Source: Photobacterium malacitanum (GTDB lineage: Bacteria > Pseudomonadota > Gammaproteobacteria > Enterobacterales > Vibrionaceae). Taken from it: a stretch of 64,000 bases of DNA. The notes beneath the pieces are model-generated. The model did not search any database and was not told the DNA's origin. It saw only the letters and a program-made list of their open reading frames with translations. Positions 36,904 to 46,436 of this stretch are shown piece by piece. Each line of letters begins with the position of its first letter. The stretch's first letter is position 1. Where the stretch lies: NCBI RefSeq assembly GCF_900185615.1, contig NZ_FYAK01000002.1:372001-436000 (forward strand), given 5' to 3'. The translations under genes were made by a program, and so were the position numbers.

Positions 36904-37803
36904 CTAGCCGCTTATTTTACATTCTAACAGATCGATAAATCGCCTCACCTTCGCTGATAAATGTTTTCGACTTGGATAAACAACATACACATTTACTAAT
37001 GTACGGTCGTATTCAGACAATACTGCTACTAACTCTCCGTTTTCTACTTCTGATTCAATATAAAACTTGGGTATATGGCAAATTCCGACCCCACTAACAG
37101 CCATAGCCACCATCATTGGCGCGCTATTACAACGTAACTTTTGTTGAACATCAACATTAAACGGTTTGTCATCTACTGCTGTATATTGCCATTGGTTTGA
37201 CTTTTTAAGATTGCTATAACATAAACACTGATGGTGAATCAGTTCCGATGGATGTTTTGGCACACCGAATTTTTGAAGATAGCTTGGCGCAGCAACGGTG
37301 CATATTGGACTGCTAAAAAGACGTTTACAAATTATACTTGATTCAGTTAATGCGACTGATGCACGAATAGCAAGATCATAGCCATCAGCAACAACGTCCA
37401 CCGTTTTATCATTTAAATCAATATCTAATTGCATATCAGGATACAAGGCTAAATAGTCACTAAATACCTGCTGTAAATATGTTGTCCCTAACCAGACCGG
37501 ACAACTTATTTTAAGGGTACCTCTTGGATTTAAGCTGTCTTGTGAAATAAGCCCTAATGCTTGCTCTGCATCTATAATCAATTGTGTACATTCTTGGTAA
37601 TAGACCTCCCCTTCAGGAGTCAATGCTAACGAGCGTGTCGTACGATTAAGCAACCGTACGCCTAGGCGTGCTTCTAATTTATTAATTTCTTTACTAATGT
37701 GTGAGTTTGAATGCCCAAGTACTTCAGCAGCAGTACTAAAACTACCACTTTTAACAACTTGAACAAAAATAATGATGCCATCAAATAATTTATTATTAGT
37801 CAT
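36904..37803 (-). CDS. LysR-family transcriptional regulator
   Basis: 299 residues. The N-terminal winged HTH is FVQVVKSGSFSTAAEVLGHSNSHISKEINKLEARLGVRLLNRTTRSLALTPEG, followed by the substrate-binding LysR domain. Divergent from an FMN reductase gene 131 bp away, which it likely controls; LysR proteins usually regulate such divergent neighbours. The effector is unknown. Confidence 0.92.
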   Translation of the reverse strand: MTNNKLFDGIIIFVQVVKSGSFSTAAEVLGHSNSHISKEINKLEARLGVRLLNRTTRSLALTPEGEVYYQECTQLIIDAEQALGLISQDSLNPRGTLKISCPVWLGTTYLQQVFSDYLALYPDMQLDIDLNDKTVDVVADGYDLAIRASVALTESSIICKRLFSSPICTVAAPSYLQKFGVPKHPSELIHHQCLCYSNLKKSNQWQYTAVDDKPFNVDVQQKLRCNSAPMMVAMAVSGVGICHIPKFYIESEVENGELVAVLSEYDRTLVNVYVVYPSRKHLSAKVRRFIDLLECKISG

Positions 37804-37934
37804 ATGGAAATAGTTAAAATACTTTTGGTCTATTAATTAATTTAGACTATCAATATACACTGGAAAAACACCAATAAGGTATCGTTATTAACCAATCAAT
37901 ATAACGAATACAAGATTATAATGAGGGATTAAAT

Positions 37935-38474
37935 ATGAAATTACTTACTTTTGCCGCTAGCAGCAGTCGCCAATCAATTAATAAGCACCTTGCAACATAT
38001 GCAGCATCGTTAGTTACAAATGCTGAAATTGATTTATTAGATATTAATGATTTTGAAATGCCACTTTATAGCATTGATCGTGAAACTGAATCTGGTATTC
38101 CATCATTAGCGCAAGACTTTTTGGATCGTATCGCTCAAGCTGATGCAATAATCATCTCTTTTGCAGAACATAATGGTTCATATACTGCCGCCTATAAAAA
38201 CCTCTTTGACTGGGCATCACGTATAAACCCTAAGGTTTACCAAAACAAACCAATGGTATTACTGGCCACTTCCCCAGGCCCAGGTGGTGCAAATACAGTA
38301 TTAACCACTGCCGTTACTTCTGCACCGTATTTTGCAGGTGAAGTAAAAGCCTCACTCTCTGTACCTAGCTTTTATGATAATTTTGACTTTGATACCGCTA
38401 AAGTAACCAACACTGAACTGAATAGCGCATTAACAGCCACGATTAATAACTTAACTGAAAATAAACAATCCTAA
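37935..38474 (+). CDS. NAD(P)H-dependent FMN reductase family protein
   Basis: 179 residues with GAGGGA before the start. Flavodoxin-like fold: LTFAASSSRQSINKHLA at the N-terminus (phosphate-binding loop), FAEHNGSYTAAYKNLFDW in the middle (variant of the PEYNGS motif, here AEHNGS) and LLATSPGPGG. It reduces FMN, quinones or azo compounds with NAD(P)H. Possible target of the divergent LysR regulator. Confidence 0.88.
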   Translation: MKLLTFAASSSRQSINKHLATYAASLVTNAEIDLLDINDFEMPLYSIDRETESGIPSLAQDFLDRIAQADAIIISFAEHNGSYTAAYKNLFDWASRINPKVYQNKPMVLLATSPGPGGANTVLTTAVTSAPYFAGEVKASLSVPSFYDNFDFDTAKVTNTELNSALTATINNLTENKQS

Positions 38475-38631
38475 AAAAAAAATAGATCTTAGTTCCAAAC
38501 TAAATAATAACATGATGCTGTAGCAGCATTGATTGCAAAAAAACTCTGTTGAGATCACTATTAATAATAAATCTATCAGTATAATTCTGAGCTAACTAAT
38601 GATTGTTGTTGCGAATTAACTGAGATTACGG

Positions 38632-40014
38632 ATGAAATTAATTAAAAGTCTTGCTGCTATTGCCATTACTTCAGTCCTGTTAGGCGGGTGTAATAGCCAT
38701 AATACGAATAGCGTTAAACCTGTGGCAAAGGATGTCACTATCGCTACCTTTAATCTGTCATTTGATCGTACTAGCTTTGAGCAACTCGTTGATGAAATGC
38801 AAACCTCTCCTGCTGAGCAACAAGCATTAATTAAAGGCTTTAATGACAATACTCTTACTCCAGAACAAAAACAAAAAGCCCTTAAAATTATTCAAATCCG
38901 TAATGTTGCTGCAATTATCCAAACCAAACGCCCTAATGTCATTCTTTTAGCTGAGTTTAATAATGATGGCACCGGTGAAAATACTGCTGCACTGACAGGT
39001 TTCCAAGATAATTATCTCTCTATTGGTCAAAGTCCAAATAGCATTGATGGTGGTGATACGCTGGAACCAATCAAATACCCGTTCTTTGAAAGCTATGCAA
39101 CCAATACAGGTTTAATGAGTGGCTTTGATCTTAATAACGATGGAAAAGTAAATTCAGGTCCTAACGATGCCTGGGGATTTGGTCTATATCACGGTCAATA
39201 CGGATTTTCTCTGATGTCACAATATAAAATCGACACAGCGAATACCCGTACCTTCCAAAACTTTAAATGGAAAGATCTCCCTTCAGCAGAAATGCCAACA
39301 ATCACCAATTGTAATGATCCAGAAAATAAAATACCTGATGGTATGGCGTGTGGTGATGACTGGTACACCCCAATTGAATGGGACAATCTACGTTTATCAT
39401 CAAAAAATCACGTTGATGCACCGATCATTATTCCAACCGCTAATGGCGAGCAAACCATTCATATTTTGATGTCGCATCCAACACCACCAGTATTTGATAC
39501 GGTGACTCAAAAGAATAAAATGCAAAACCGCGATGAGATTCAGTTTTGGAATAACTACATTACCCACGGTGACTTTATTTACGATGATAAAGGCACAACT
39601 GGCGGCCTTGCAGAAAATGAAAAGTTTGTAATTGTGGGTGATTTAAACGCAGATCCTTATGCTGGTGACGGTTACCGCCAAACAATTGAAAGCTTATTAA
39701 ACCACCATCGTGTTAACCAAACTGCGACGGACGGTGAACTGACGCCGAGTAGCTTAGGGGCTGAAACTTGTTTTAGTGATGGCGAATGTCGTCAAGATAA
39801 CCCTTATCCAAATCGTTTAACCAGTAATTTTGGTTTACAAGTCGACCACGCAATTCCATCCAATAACCTCAATATCACTGCTTCTGGCGTATATTGGCCT
39901 GCGCATGATCAACAAGGTCGATTACTTGTTAACGATGCGCGTATCGGTGAAAAAGGTGAAGGAAAAGACGTATCTTCTGATCACCGCATGGTATGGATAA
40001 AAGCAGCACTATAA
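38632..40014 (+). CDS. Lipoprotein of the endonuclease/exonuclease/phosphatase family
   Basis: 460 residues. The lipobox SVLLGGC (about 17-23) marks a lipoprotein. The EEP fold is seen in VTIATFNLSFDR, ILLAEFNNDG (catalytic Glu), IVGDLNADPYAGDG (GDLNAD) and the final SSDHRMVW (SDH). These are the metal and catalytic residues of the DNase I/sphingomyelinase/phytase-like superfamily. It could cleave extracellular DNA or phosphodiesters at the cell surface to win phosphate (inference). Single gene with terminator. Confidence 0.88.
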   Translation: MKLIKSLAAIAITSVLLGGCNSHNTNSVKPVAKDVTIATFNLSFDRTSFEQLVDEMQTSPAEQQALIKGFNDNTLTPEQKQKALKIIQIRNVAAIIQTKRPNVILLAEFNNDGTGENTAALTGFQDNYLSIGQSPNSIDGGDTLEPIKYPFFESYATNTGLMSGFDLNNDGKVNSGPNDAWGFGLYHGQYGFSLMSQYKIDTANTRTFQNFKWKDLPSAEMPTITNCNDPENKIPDGMACGDDWYTPIEWDNLRLSSKNHVDAPIIIPTANGEQTIHILMSHPTPPVFDTVTQKNKMQNRDEIQFWNNYITHGDFIYDDKGTTGGLAENEKFVIVGDLNADPYAGDGYRQTIESLLNHHRVNQTATDGELTPSSLGAETCFSDGECRQDNPYPNRLTSNFGLQVDHAIPSNNLNITASGVYWPAHDQQGRLLVNDARIGEKGEGKDVSSDHRMVWIKAAL

Positions 40015-40041
40015 GTCTGTTGCGCTACGATGAGATAAATT

Positions 40042-40072
40042 AAGGCACTTAGTGACGGCAGCTAAGTGCCTT
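40042..40072. terminator. Terminator after the EEP lipoprotein gene
   Basis: Perfect 11-bp stem AAGGCACTTAG / CTAAGTGCCTT, nine-base loop, followed by TTAATTTC on the plus strand and TTAATTTA on the minus strand. Confidence 0.8.
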
Positions 40073-40093
40073 TTAATTTCAACAGACGTGTAA

Positions 40094-40423
40094 TTAGAAC
40101 AAGCTTGGCTGAGGATTATGTTCAGCACTTAGTGTATCAATCGAAGTCACGCCCTCAAAATGAGCTATCCATGCCATATTACTGCGGGGAAATTCTTTTG
40201 CTATGGCTTTTTTGAGTTGTTTTAATAAGCTCATGCTATCAAAAACACGTGTTTTATTATCAAAACCAAATTGCTTAAAGATAAAATGATCGGCTTCTTG
40301 TTTTAACACCACAATACCGCGATCTTTTTTAAATGTTCTAGCTTCTATCGCCTCACCTACCACCATATCAGTCAATGCTCTCTGAAAAGTATGATGCAAT
40401 TGAGAAATATGTACTTTAGCCAT
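40094..40423 (-). CDS. Conserved hypothetical protein, 109 residues
   Basis: Soluble basic protein starting MAKVHISQLHHTFQRALTDMVVGEAIEARTFKKDRGIVVLKQEADHFIFKQFGF and ending with a flexible tail. No signal, membrane segment or known motif. Probably a Vibrionaceae-restricted small protein; I do not recognise its family. It stands alone between convergent terminator and the divergent VanZ gene. Confidence 0.65.
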   Translation of the reverse strand: MAKVHISQLHHTFQRALTDMVVGEAIEARTFKKDRGIVVLKQEADHFIFKQFGFDNKTRVFDSMSLLKQLKKAIAKEFPRSNMAWIAHFEGVTSIDTLSAEHNPQPSLF

Positions 40424-40642
40424 GACGTACTCAACTTTCGTTATTATATTAAAGGCAATAATGCATCATAGAATGTTGTTATCGATCACCTCTATTCAAT
40501 TATAATTAACGTTGGTGTAAATAAGCCTTAATTGCTCATTTTTCCAACCATCATCAAACAGTTATCGGTTAGTATGGCTGTTGTTAACCTGCATCGACAT
40601 CGATATAATTTGCATCTTTACCTTCTTTAAAGAGATCTATTT

Positions 40643-41005
40643 ATGGTGTCACGCTTTAGCCAATTTTTTCATGCCTATTGGAAGTTAATTAGTTTACTGA
40701 TACTTATTCTTATTACAGTCTTATCTTTAACACCACAAGCTGAATTACCTGTTGTTGCAGGCACAGACAAAACCCATCACTTCATTGCTTACGCTACTTT
40801 AATTTTTGCTGTCGCATTTGTTAAACCTAAGCAATGGTTAGCAATTGCTGTTTTTTTCTTTTGCTGGAGTGGTGCTATTGAATTGATTCAACCTTACGTT
40901 AATCGTTATGGTGAATGGCTCGATCTAGCCGCCAATACCGGTGGATTAATTTCAGGCTTTATTATTGCTAGAGTAATGGCTTATATTTGTCGAACAAAGC
41001 ATTAA
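40643..41005 (+). CDS. VanZ-like family membrane protein
   Basis: 120 residues with helices at about 14-30, 50-66, 69-87 and 100-118. VanZ-like signature: DKTHHFIAYATLIFAVAFV and the conserved acidic/proline turn SGAIELIQPYVNRYGEWLDLAANTGGLISGF. Members in gammaproteobacteria are of unknown function. Single gene. Confidence 0.85.
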   Translation: MVSRFSQFFHAYWKLISLLILILITVLSLTPQAELPVVAGTDKTHHFIAYATLIFAVAFVKPKQWLAIAVFFFCWSGAIELIQPYVNRYGEWLDLAANTGGLISGFIIARVMAYICRTKH

Positions 41006-41525
41006 TACTCAGCTCTCATCGTTATTTATTCTGTTGCCTGACCAATTGTTGACAAAATAATGGTTATTTAGGTTTATTTTGTCTATACATAAATGACATT
41101 GCTTATGACTCATACAGGCAATATAACCATACAATATCGGCTGATAATTCAGCATATATTGAGTGAATAACACAATTAGAGCTAAATATAAGATTACTAT
41201 TTTCAACGCTATTATTGTTCACTTTTCATACTAAACAACAAAAATAACGTTTAATCATATAGTTACGATTGGCATGTTATTTGACTGTAATAAAACATCA
41301 ATGAAACTTGAGATTCATTAACTTGAATTACATATAAAATGCGAGCAATATCCGAAAATTATACCTAACCGGAATTTGATGATTCTATGTGCATCGTCAT
41401 AATAAAAATGACTTAACGAAATGGATACTCAGTAGCATAGAAATCGCTAATTTGTTAATTCAATGTTTTTACAATCAACAACAAAACAAATAAAGCATTA
41501 CTCAAAAGTAATGTGGGGAAAAAAA
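41006..41525. other. Intergenic region upstream of ktrA
   Basis: 520 bp. A 65-codon reverse frame exists but has no coding look. TATAAA at about 41331-41336 may be a -10 box for ktrAB. Otherwise nothing was recognised. Confidence 0.5.
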
Positions 41526-42188
41526 ATGAATGCTGAAGATAAGCAGTTTGCTGTAATTGGCCTTGGTCGATTTGGTATGTCGCTATGTGAAGAACTTAGC
41601 GAGCGCGGAGCACAAGTATTAGCCATTGATATTAATGAAATGTGTGTTCGTAAAGCCGCTGATATTGCCACCCAGGCTGTCGTCGCTGATTGTTCAAATG
41701 AAGCAACTATTGCGGAACTAAAACTTGATGATTACGATTTAGTCATGGTTGCTATCGGTGACGATATCAATGCTAATATCTTAACGACATTATTATTAAA
41801 AGATGCCGGTGTTAAAACGGTCTGGGTCAAAGCCAAAGATACCCCACATTGTAAAATCCTTTCAAAAATTGGCGCTGATAAAATCATAAGACCAGAACGC
41901 GATATGGGCATCCGCATTGCTCGTAATATGTTAGATAAACGTGTATTTGAATTTTCAGAACTTGGCAGCGGCATTTCTTTAGCTGAAGTTGTCGTAACAG
42001 CACGAAATATGGGTAAACCTCTGTCACAACACCCTTGCGCAAGCAGTGATGAAACCCAAGTGTTAGCCCTTAAACGTGGCCCTGAGGTACGTAAGGCTCC
42101 TGATATGGAAATGGAAATGCAAGTTGGTGATATTTTAATTATTACTGGCCCTGAAGATGTATTATCAGAAACATTAAGAAAGTTATGA
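41526..42188 (+). CDS. ktrA: KtrA, regulatory subunit of Na+-dependent K+ uptake system
   Basis: 220 residues from ATG 41526, which has GGGGA eight bases upstream and matches Vibrio KtrA starts (KQFAVIGLGRFGMSLC); the longer start at 41463 adds unrelated residues. RCK_N Rossmann domain with GLGRFG and the acidic D at the end of strand 2 (AIDIN), then RCK_C with IGDILIITGPED-like end. It binds nucleotides on the cytoplasmic side and gates KtrB. The stop overlaps the ktrB start (ATGA). Confidence 0.93.
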   Translation: MNAEDKQFAVIGLGRFGMSLCEELSERGAQVLAIDINEMCVRKAADIATQAVVADCSNEATIAELKLDDYDLVMVAIGDDINANILTTLLLKDAGVKTVWVKAKDTPHCKILSKIGADKIIRPERDMGIRIARNMLDKRVFEFSELGSGISLAEVVVTARNMGKPLSQHPCASSDETQVLALKRGPEVRKAPDMEMEMQVGDILIITGPEDVLSETLRKL

Positions 42189-43552
42189 GTTTTATCCCTA
42201 ATCGGGCAATGTATGTCCCTATAAAAACAGACAAACGCAATAAACGTTGGTCTGAACCGAAAATCATTATCTTTAGCTTTTTAGCGATTTTGATCCCTGG
42301 TGCCATTTTATTAACCTTACCGGTATTTTCTGTATCCGGTTTAAGTTTTGTTGATGCGCTTTTTACGGCAACGTCTGCGATTAGTGTGACAGGACTTGGC
42401 GTTGTTGATACAGGTACCCACTTTACTACCAGTGGTAAAGTCTTATTAATGATCTTAATGCAGATTGGTGGCCTTGGACAAATGACCTTATCTGCTGTTT
42501 TGTTATATATGTTTGGCCTACGCGTTAGCCTACGCCAACAATCGCTAACAAAAGAGCAACTCGGGCAAGAAAAGTTCACCAATATACGTTTACTGGTTAA
42601 ACACATCATTATTTTCGTTATTGTCTGTGAATTGATTGGTACATTTTTTCTATCACTACGTTGGGTACCAATGATGGGATGGGATAAAGGTCTATTTACG
42701 GCTGTTTTCCACTCAATATCAGCGTTTAATAATGCTGGTTTTTCACTATTTTCTGATAATTTAACCCAATATGTTGATGATCCTTTAGTGATTATTACTA
42801 TTGCTATGCTCTTTATTCTAGGGGGTTTAGGCTTTACGGTTATTTCAGATTTACAACGAAATTCACATCGTGGTTTTCATTTTTTATCACTGCATTCAAA
42901 AATAATGATTATTGCGACACCAATATTATTACTTGCTGGCACAATAATGATTTGGTTGCTTGAACACGATAATATGCAAACATTAGGTAGCTTAAATACT
43001 TCTGGTCAATGGCTTGCAGCATTCTTTCAATCAGCAACAGTACGTACAGCAGGCTTTAACAGTGTTAATATCGGCGCATTTACAGAGCCTGGTTTATTAG
43101 TTCTGATGCTTTTAATGCTAATTGGTGCAGGTTCAACATCAACAGGTGGTGGTATTAAAGTATCGACCTTTGTTGTTGCAATTTTGGCGACTTGGTCATT
43201 TTTAAAGCAACGAGATCGGGTCGTTTTATTTAAACGCACTATATCCAATCAAACCGTAACCAAATCACTGGCAATTATTGTCGTCAGTGGAATTGTGTTG
43301 TTGATAGCGATGTTTGCTTTAATGCTAACGGAAAAAGCACCATTCTATGAGGTCATGTTTGAGACCATTTCAGCCTTTGCAACTGTAGGTGTAACCGCAG
43401 GTTTAAGTGCAACTCTTTCTGAACCAGGTAAATACATTATCATTGTGGTTATGATCATTGGTCGTCTCGGTCCATTAACATTAGCTTATATGCTGGCGCG
43501 TCCAAAACCTACATTGCTTAGTTACCCTGAAGATAACGTTGCTGCTGGTTAA
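42185..43552 (+). CDS. ktrB: KtrB, K+ channel-like transporter subunit
   Basis: 455 residues, about ten membrane helices arranged in four M1-P-M2 repeats. Selectivity filter glycines lie in SAISVTGLGVVDT, SAFNNAGFSLFS, SATVRTAGFNSVN and SAFATVGVTAGLS. It conducts K+ in a Na+-dependent way together with KtrA, aiding osmotic adjustment in marine bacteria. Overlaps ktrA by four bases. Confidence 0.94.
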   Translation: MSFIPNRAMYVPIKTDKRNKRWSEPKIIIFSFLAILIPGAILLTLPVFSVSGLSFVDALFTATSAISVTGLGVVDTGTHFTTSGKVLLMILMQIGGLGQMTLSAVLLYMFGLRVSLRQQSLTKEQLGQEKFTNIRLLVKHIIIFVIVCELIGTFFLSLRWVPMMGWDKGLFTAVFHSISAFNNAGFSLFSDNLTQYVDDPLVIITIAMLFILGGLGFTVISDLQRNSHRGFHFLSLHSKIMIIATPILLLAGTIMIWLLEHDNMQTLGSLNTSGQWLAAFFQSATVRTAGFNSVNIGAFTEPGLLVLMLLMLIGAGSTSTGGGIKVSTFVVAILATWSFLKQRDRVVLFKRTISNQTVTKSLAIIVVSGIVLLIAMFALMLTEKAPFYEVMFETISAFATVGVTAGLSATLSEPGKYIIIVVMIIGRLGPLTLAYMLARPKPTLLSYPEDNVAAG

Positions 43553-43574
43553 TCGTAACACTCGTTAAAACCAT

Positions 43575-43629
43575 AAAAAGCGTGTTTCTAATTCTTTCTA
43601 TTAGAAAGTATATGGAAACACGCTTTTTT
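43575..43629. terminator. Terminator after ktrAB
   Basis: Long stem AAAAAGCGTGTTTC / GAAACACGCTTTTT with inner TTTCTA / TAGAAA pairing and a T run; can work on both strands between convergent genes. Confidence 0.85.
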
Positions 43630-43632
43630 ATA

Positions 43633-44292
43633 TTAATCTCTTGGAAGTTCTGATGACAAATGGCCATCAAACCCTACTGCAACGAGGTGTTGATATGCTT
43701 GCCACACTAATTGAGGGATCACTTGTTCGCTTGAAAAACCTAAAGCAGGATAATAACGAATACGCTGTAAATCTCCCACCATCACATTAATAGTGTCGCC
43801 ATAGCTAATAACATCGTTCGCAAAATCATCAAACTCAATCGGCGGAGATGCCACCAGAGCCGTTTTCGTTGGCCATTGTTTTTCAAATGTTGCCAGCGTT
43901 CGACGCTCCATAAATGGCTTTTGTACTAAAATAAAGCTTTGTGGATCAAGTTGCTTATCTTTTAATAGCGCTCGCGTTTTTATAATATTATCACCCGTAT
44001 TGGTCGCTTGTGATTCAATATAAATACAGTTATTTGGAACGCCCATTTCTCGTGCTATATTTGCAAAATGTTCAGCTTCTGAGCATGGAAATAGTCCTTG
44101 AGTAATTTCTCCAACATTGCCAGAAAAAACAATATAAGGCGCATACCCTTGTAAGAAAAGCTCAGCTGCATACTCGGCAACTCTTATATCATTACTACAA
44201 AGCACAAATAAACAATCACTTTTCAGCAATGATTGATGTAACAAATGATAATCCCAAACAGTTTTAGCTGAACGATAAATGTTTGACGGCAT
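43633..44292 (-). CDS. YdcF/SanA-family (DUF218) protein
   Basis: 219 residues from ATG 44292, chosen because AAAGGA precedes it by six bases; the earlier TTG is too near. The DUF218 fold is visible: DCLFVLCSNDIRVAEYAAELFLQGYAPYIVFSGNVGEIT, then EAEHFANIAREMGVPNNCIYIESQATNTGDNI and FILVQKPFMERRTLATF. No membrane helix, so it is YdcF-like (cytoplasmic) rather than SanA/ElyC-like. E. coli YdcF binds S-adenosylmethionine; function unknown. Confidence 0.88.
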   Translation of the reverse strand: MPSNIYRSAKTVWDYHLLHQSLLKSDCLFVLCSNDIRVAEYAAELFLQGYAPYIVFSGNVGEITQGLFPCSEAEHFANIAREMGVPNNCIYIESQATNTGDNIIKTRALLKDKQLDPQSFILVQKPFMERRTLATFEKQWPTKTALVASPPIEFDDFANDVISYGDTINVMVGDLQRIRYYPALGFSSEQVIPQLVWQAYQHLVAVGFDGHLSSELPRD

Positions 44293-44500
44293 AAGCAATC
44301 CTTTGGTTATCTCAAATTCTTATTTCAATAATGATGACGATAAATTGTATATTGCTAATATCAAAAATATCATTTTCATTATCAGTAGTGTTTTGATTTT
44401 ATTCGTTACCTCACGCTACCATGAGCACCCTCAATATACTACAGCTGAATAATACCAAAGCCAATTAACCTACTGTTACTTAAAAATGATCAAAAAAAAT

Positions 44501-44522
44501 GGAATAAGTCTGCACTTATTCC
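44501..44522 (-). terminator. Terminator of yaeQ
   Basis: Stem GGAATAAG / CTTATTCC with a six-base loop; the minus strand continues with eight T. Thirty-five bases past the yaeQ stop. Confidence 0.85.
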
Positions 44523-44557
44523 ACTCTTTTTAGCAATACTTATAATGGTCGTATTGA

Positions 44558-45100
44558 TTAACGCTGCCACCATTCAGGCATAATCGAAATACTTGTACCA
44601 TGTTGATCACTTAGCCAAGCTTGCTCGCTTTCAATCGTTAATTGTAACTGCATTGAACGCTCAACTAACTGCTCTAAGCACTTTAATTCCTCATCACGGA
44701 TAAAGACCACTGATACATTTTTTAGAGCACTGATCTTAGTCTTATTTGCTTGCCACCACACAGGAGCGGCATGATCACCATAAGCATAAACAATCACTTT
44801 CTTAGCGCGATGTGATGCTTTACGAATACGTTTTTCATCAGGTAAACCCAACTCAACCCATAATTCAATTTCATCTACTAAATTTTTCGTCCATAAATCA
44901 GGCTCTTCAGTAGAACTTACGCCTTTAGTAAATTGTAAGTCGGTGTCAGCATTTAGTCCCCATGCCAGCACTCGCAGCATAAAACGCTGCAATGTTTCTG
45001 ATGGATGACAAGCAACAGTATGCTGACTATCAAGATAAACATGGCGATCCATGTCTGCTACGTTAATATTTACTTTGTATATAGTGGCACTGATCGCCAT
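44558..45100 (-). CDS. yaeQ: YaeQ family protein
   Basis: 180 residues from ATG 45100 (MAISATIYKVNINVADMDRHVY), the usual YaeQ start, with AAGG nine bases before it. Conserved features are seen: HPSETLQRFMLRVLAWGLNAD, GVSSTEEPDLWTKN and WVELGLPDEKRIRKASHRAKKVIVYAYG. The fold is PD-(D/E)XK nuclease-like, with E and D/E..K residues present; activity is not shown for the family. Single gene. Confidence 0.92.
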   Translation of the reverse strand: MAISATIYKVNINVADMDRHVYLDSQHTVACHPSETLQRFMLRVLAWGLNADTDLQFTKGVSSTEEPDLWTKNLVDEIELWVELGLPDEKRIRKASHRAKKVIVYAYGDHAAPVWWQANKTKISALKNVSVVFIRDEELKCLEQLVERSMQLQLTIESEQAWLSDQHGTSISIMPEWWQR

Positions 45101-45194
45101 GGAAAAACCTTCAAGATTGTAATCATTTCTAAATAACAATGTTCGCAGGCCATAGATTATTTATGGCACACCAACACAAAAAAACGCTAACGTT

Positions 45195-45482
45195 TTAATC
45201 ACCAAACAACATATATAAAGAAGTATTCTGCACAATCAACTCTTCTTTTTGCGCTTTGGTTAAACGTTTTTTAATTCGATACTCAAACTGCATTGCATCG
45301 CGTTTAGATTTTACCTGCTGCGACCACACTAACGTTAAAGGGGCTTTACCTTTAAGGTATTTAGCCCCTTTCTTACTATGTTGATGCTCTTTAAAACGAC
45401 GCTCAACATCTGTGGTAACACCACAATAAAGTGTCCCTTGTCGAGTACGTATAAGATAAACAAACCAAGGTATGGTAGACAT
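45195..45482 (-). CDS. GIY-YIG nuclease family protein (YhbQ/UPF0213-like)
   Basis: 95 residues from ATG 45482 (MSTIPWFVYLIRTRQGTLYCGVTTDVERRFKEH). The GIY-YIG core is present in the variant VYLI...LYCGVT, with the arginine in ERRFKEH and a glutamate in FEYRIKKR. Small proteins of this type nick structured or damaged DNA in vitro. The upstream start codon is rejected because it overlaps the YceH terminator hairpin. Confidence 0.88.
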   Translation of the reverse strand: MSTIPWFVYLIRTRQGTLYCGVTTDVERRFKEHQHSKKGAKYLKGKAPLTLVWSQQVKSKRDAMQFEYRIKKRLTKAQKEELIVQNTSLYMLFGD

Positions 45483-45504
45483 AATAACAAGCCGCAAAAC
45501 AAAC

Positions 45505-45529
45505 AGGCTCAACATATAATGTTGAGCCT
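45505..45529 (-). terminator. Terminator of yceH
   Basis: Perfect 11-bp stem AGGCTCAACAT / ATGTTGAGCCT with a three-base loop, followed on the minus strand by TGTTTGTTTT. It lies 65 bp past the yceH stop, just upstream of the GIY-YIG gene. Confidence 0.75.
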
Positions 45530-45594
45530 ATATAAACGATAACGCTGCACAAATACAGGCAGAGTAATCTACCAGTATTCGTAAATAATAGAAA

Positions 45595-46254
45595 CTATTC
45601 TGTCAATGATTCTAACATTGCTTGTAATTCAGTCAGTTGTAACTTTAATTGCTCAACATCTTGCTCTAACGCAATGATTCGCTCTTCATTAATTGTACTA
45701 CTTGCAGTGGCAGTCTTAACAGGAACATAATTATCAACATCGATCTCGCCACTCAGTAAATGCATATAACGGCAATCACGTTTACCTGATTCTTTTGGCA
45801 ATTTAACAACATAAGGCCCTTTTTCGTCTGAAGCTAATTGTTCAAGTACTGATTCTGCTTCATGTGTATCAGCAAAATCACACAGACGATTAGTACGAGT
45901 ACGAATTTCACCTGCACTTTGCGGCCCACGTAATAGCAACACAATAATAGCGGCTAATTGTTGTTTATTAAATTGCAATGAGCCAAATTCAGTATTGCAA
46001 AAACGATGTTGGAACTTAGAAACACGACTACCAAAACTTGATACATCGCGCACCATTCGCTTTTCTTTCAGCTCTTCTAACGTATCAAGTACCGTTGCTT
46101 CATCAAGTGCCATAACAGGCTCGCGACTTGATTTTTGATTACATGCTGTCGTTAACGCATTGAGCGTTAAAGGGTATTGATCTGGAGTTGTAATTTCTTT
46201 TTCAAGTAAGCAACCAATCACTCGAGCTTGGTGTTCTGTTAATTGCATATCCAT
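45595..46254 (-). CDS. yceH: YceH family (DUF480) protein
   Basis: 219 residues from ATG 46254, which has AGGA five bases upstream. Close likeness to E. coli YceH: EHQARVIGCLLEKEITTPDQYPLTLNALTTACNQKSSREPVM, RFCNTEFGSLQF, LLLRGPQSAGEIRTRT and KRDCRYMHLLSGE. It folds as paired winged-helix domains, with a C-terminal coiled coil (EQDVEQLKLQLTELQAML). Function unknown; possibly DNA-binding. Confidence 0.92.
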   Translation of the reverse strand: MDMQLTEHQARVIGCLLEKEITTPDQYPLTLNALTTACNQKSSREPVMALDEATVLDTLEELKEKRMVRDVSSFGSRVSKFQHRFCNTEFGSLQFNKQQLAAIIVLLLRGPQSAGEIRTRTNRLCDFADTHEAESVLEQLASDEKGPYVVKLPKESGKRDCRYMHLLSGEIDVDNYVPVKTATASSTINEERIIALEQDVEQLKLQLTELQAMLESLTE

Positions 46255-46436
46255 GATCATCCTATTCATCATTACCAAATAGCTTTAAAGTAAAAATACA
46301 GTATTAATATTCATCACTCACAAAGCCATTACTACAATACAGTGTCAAAATACTCTAAGAAGACTAGCACATTTAGCTTTCGCAGCAAGCAGTTAGCTCA
46401 TCAAATGCAATAATCTTGACCAAAGACAAGTGAATA

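Noticed and set aside
41009-41206. 65-codon reverse frame after the VanZ gene
   Set aside because: No ribosome site, odd composition and an intergenic position; no family likeness.
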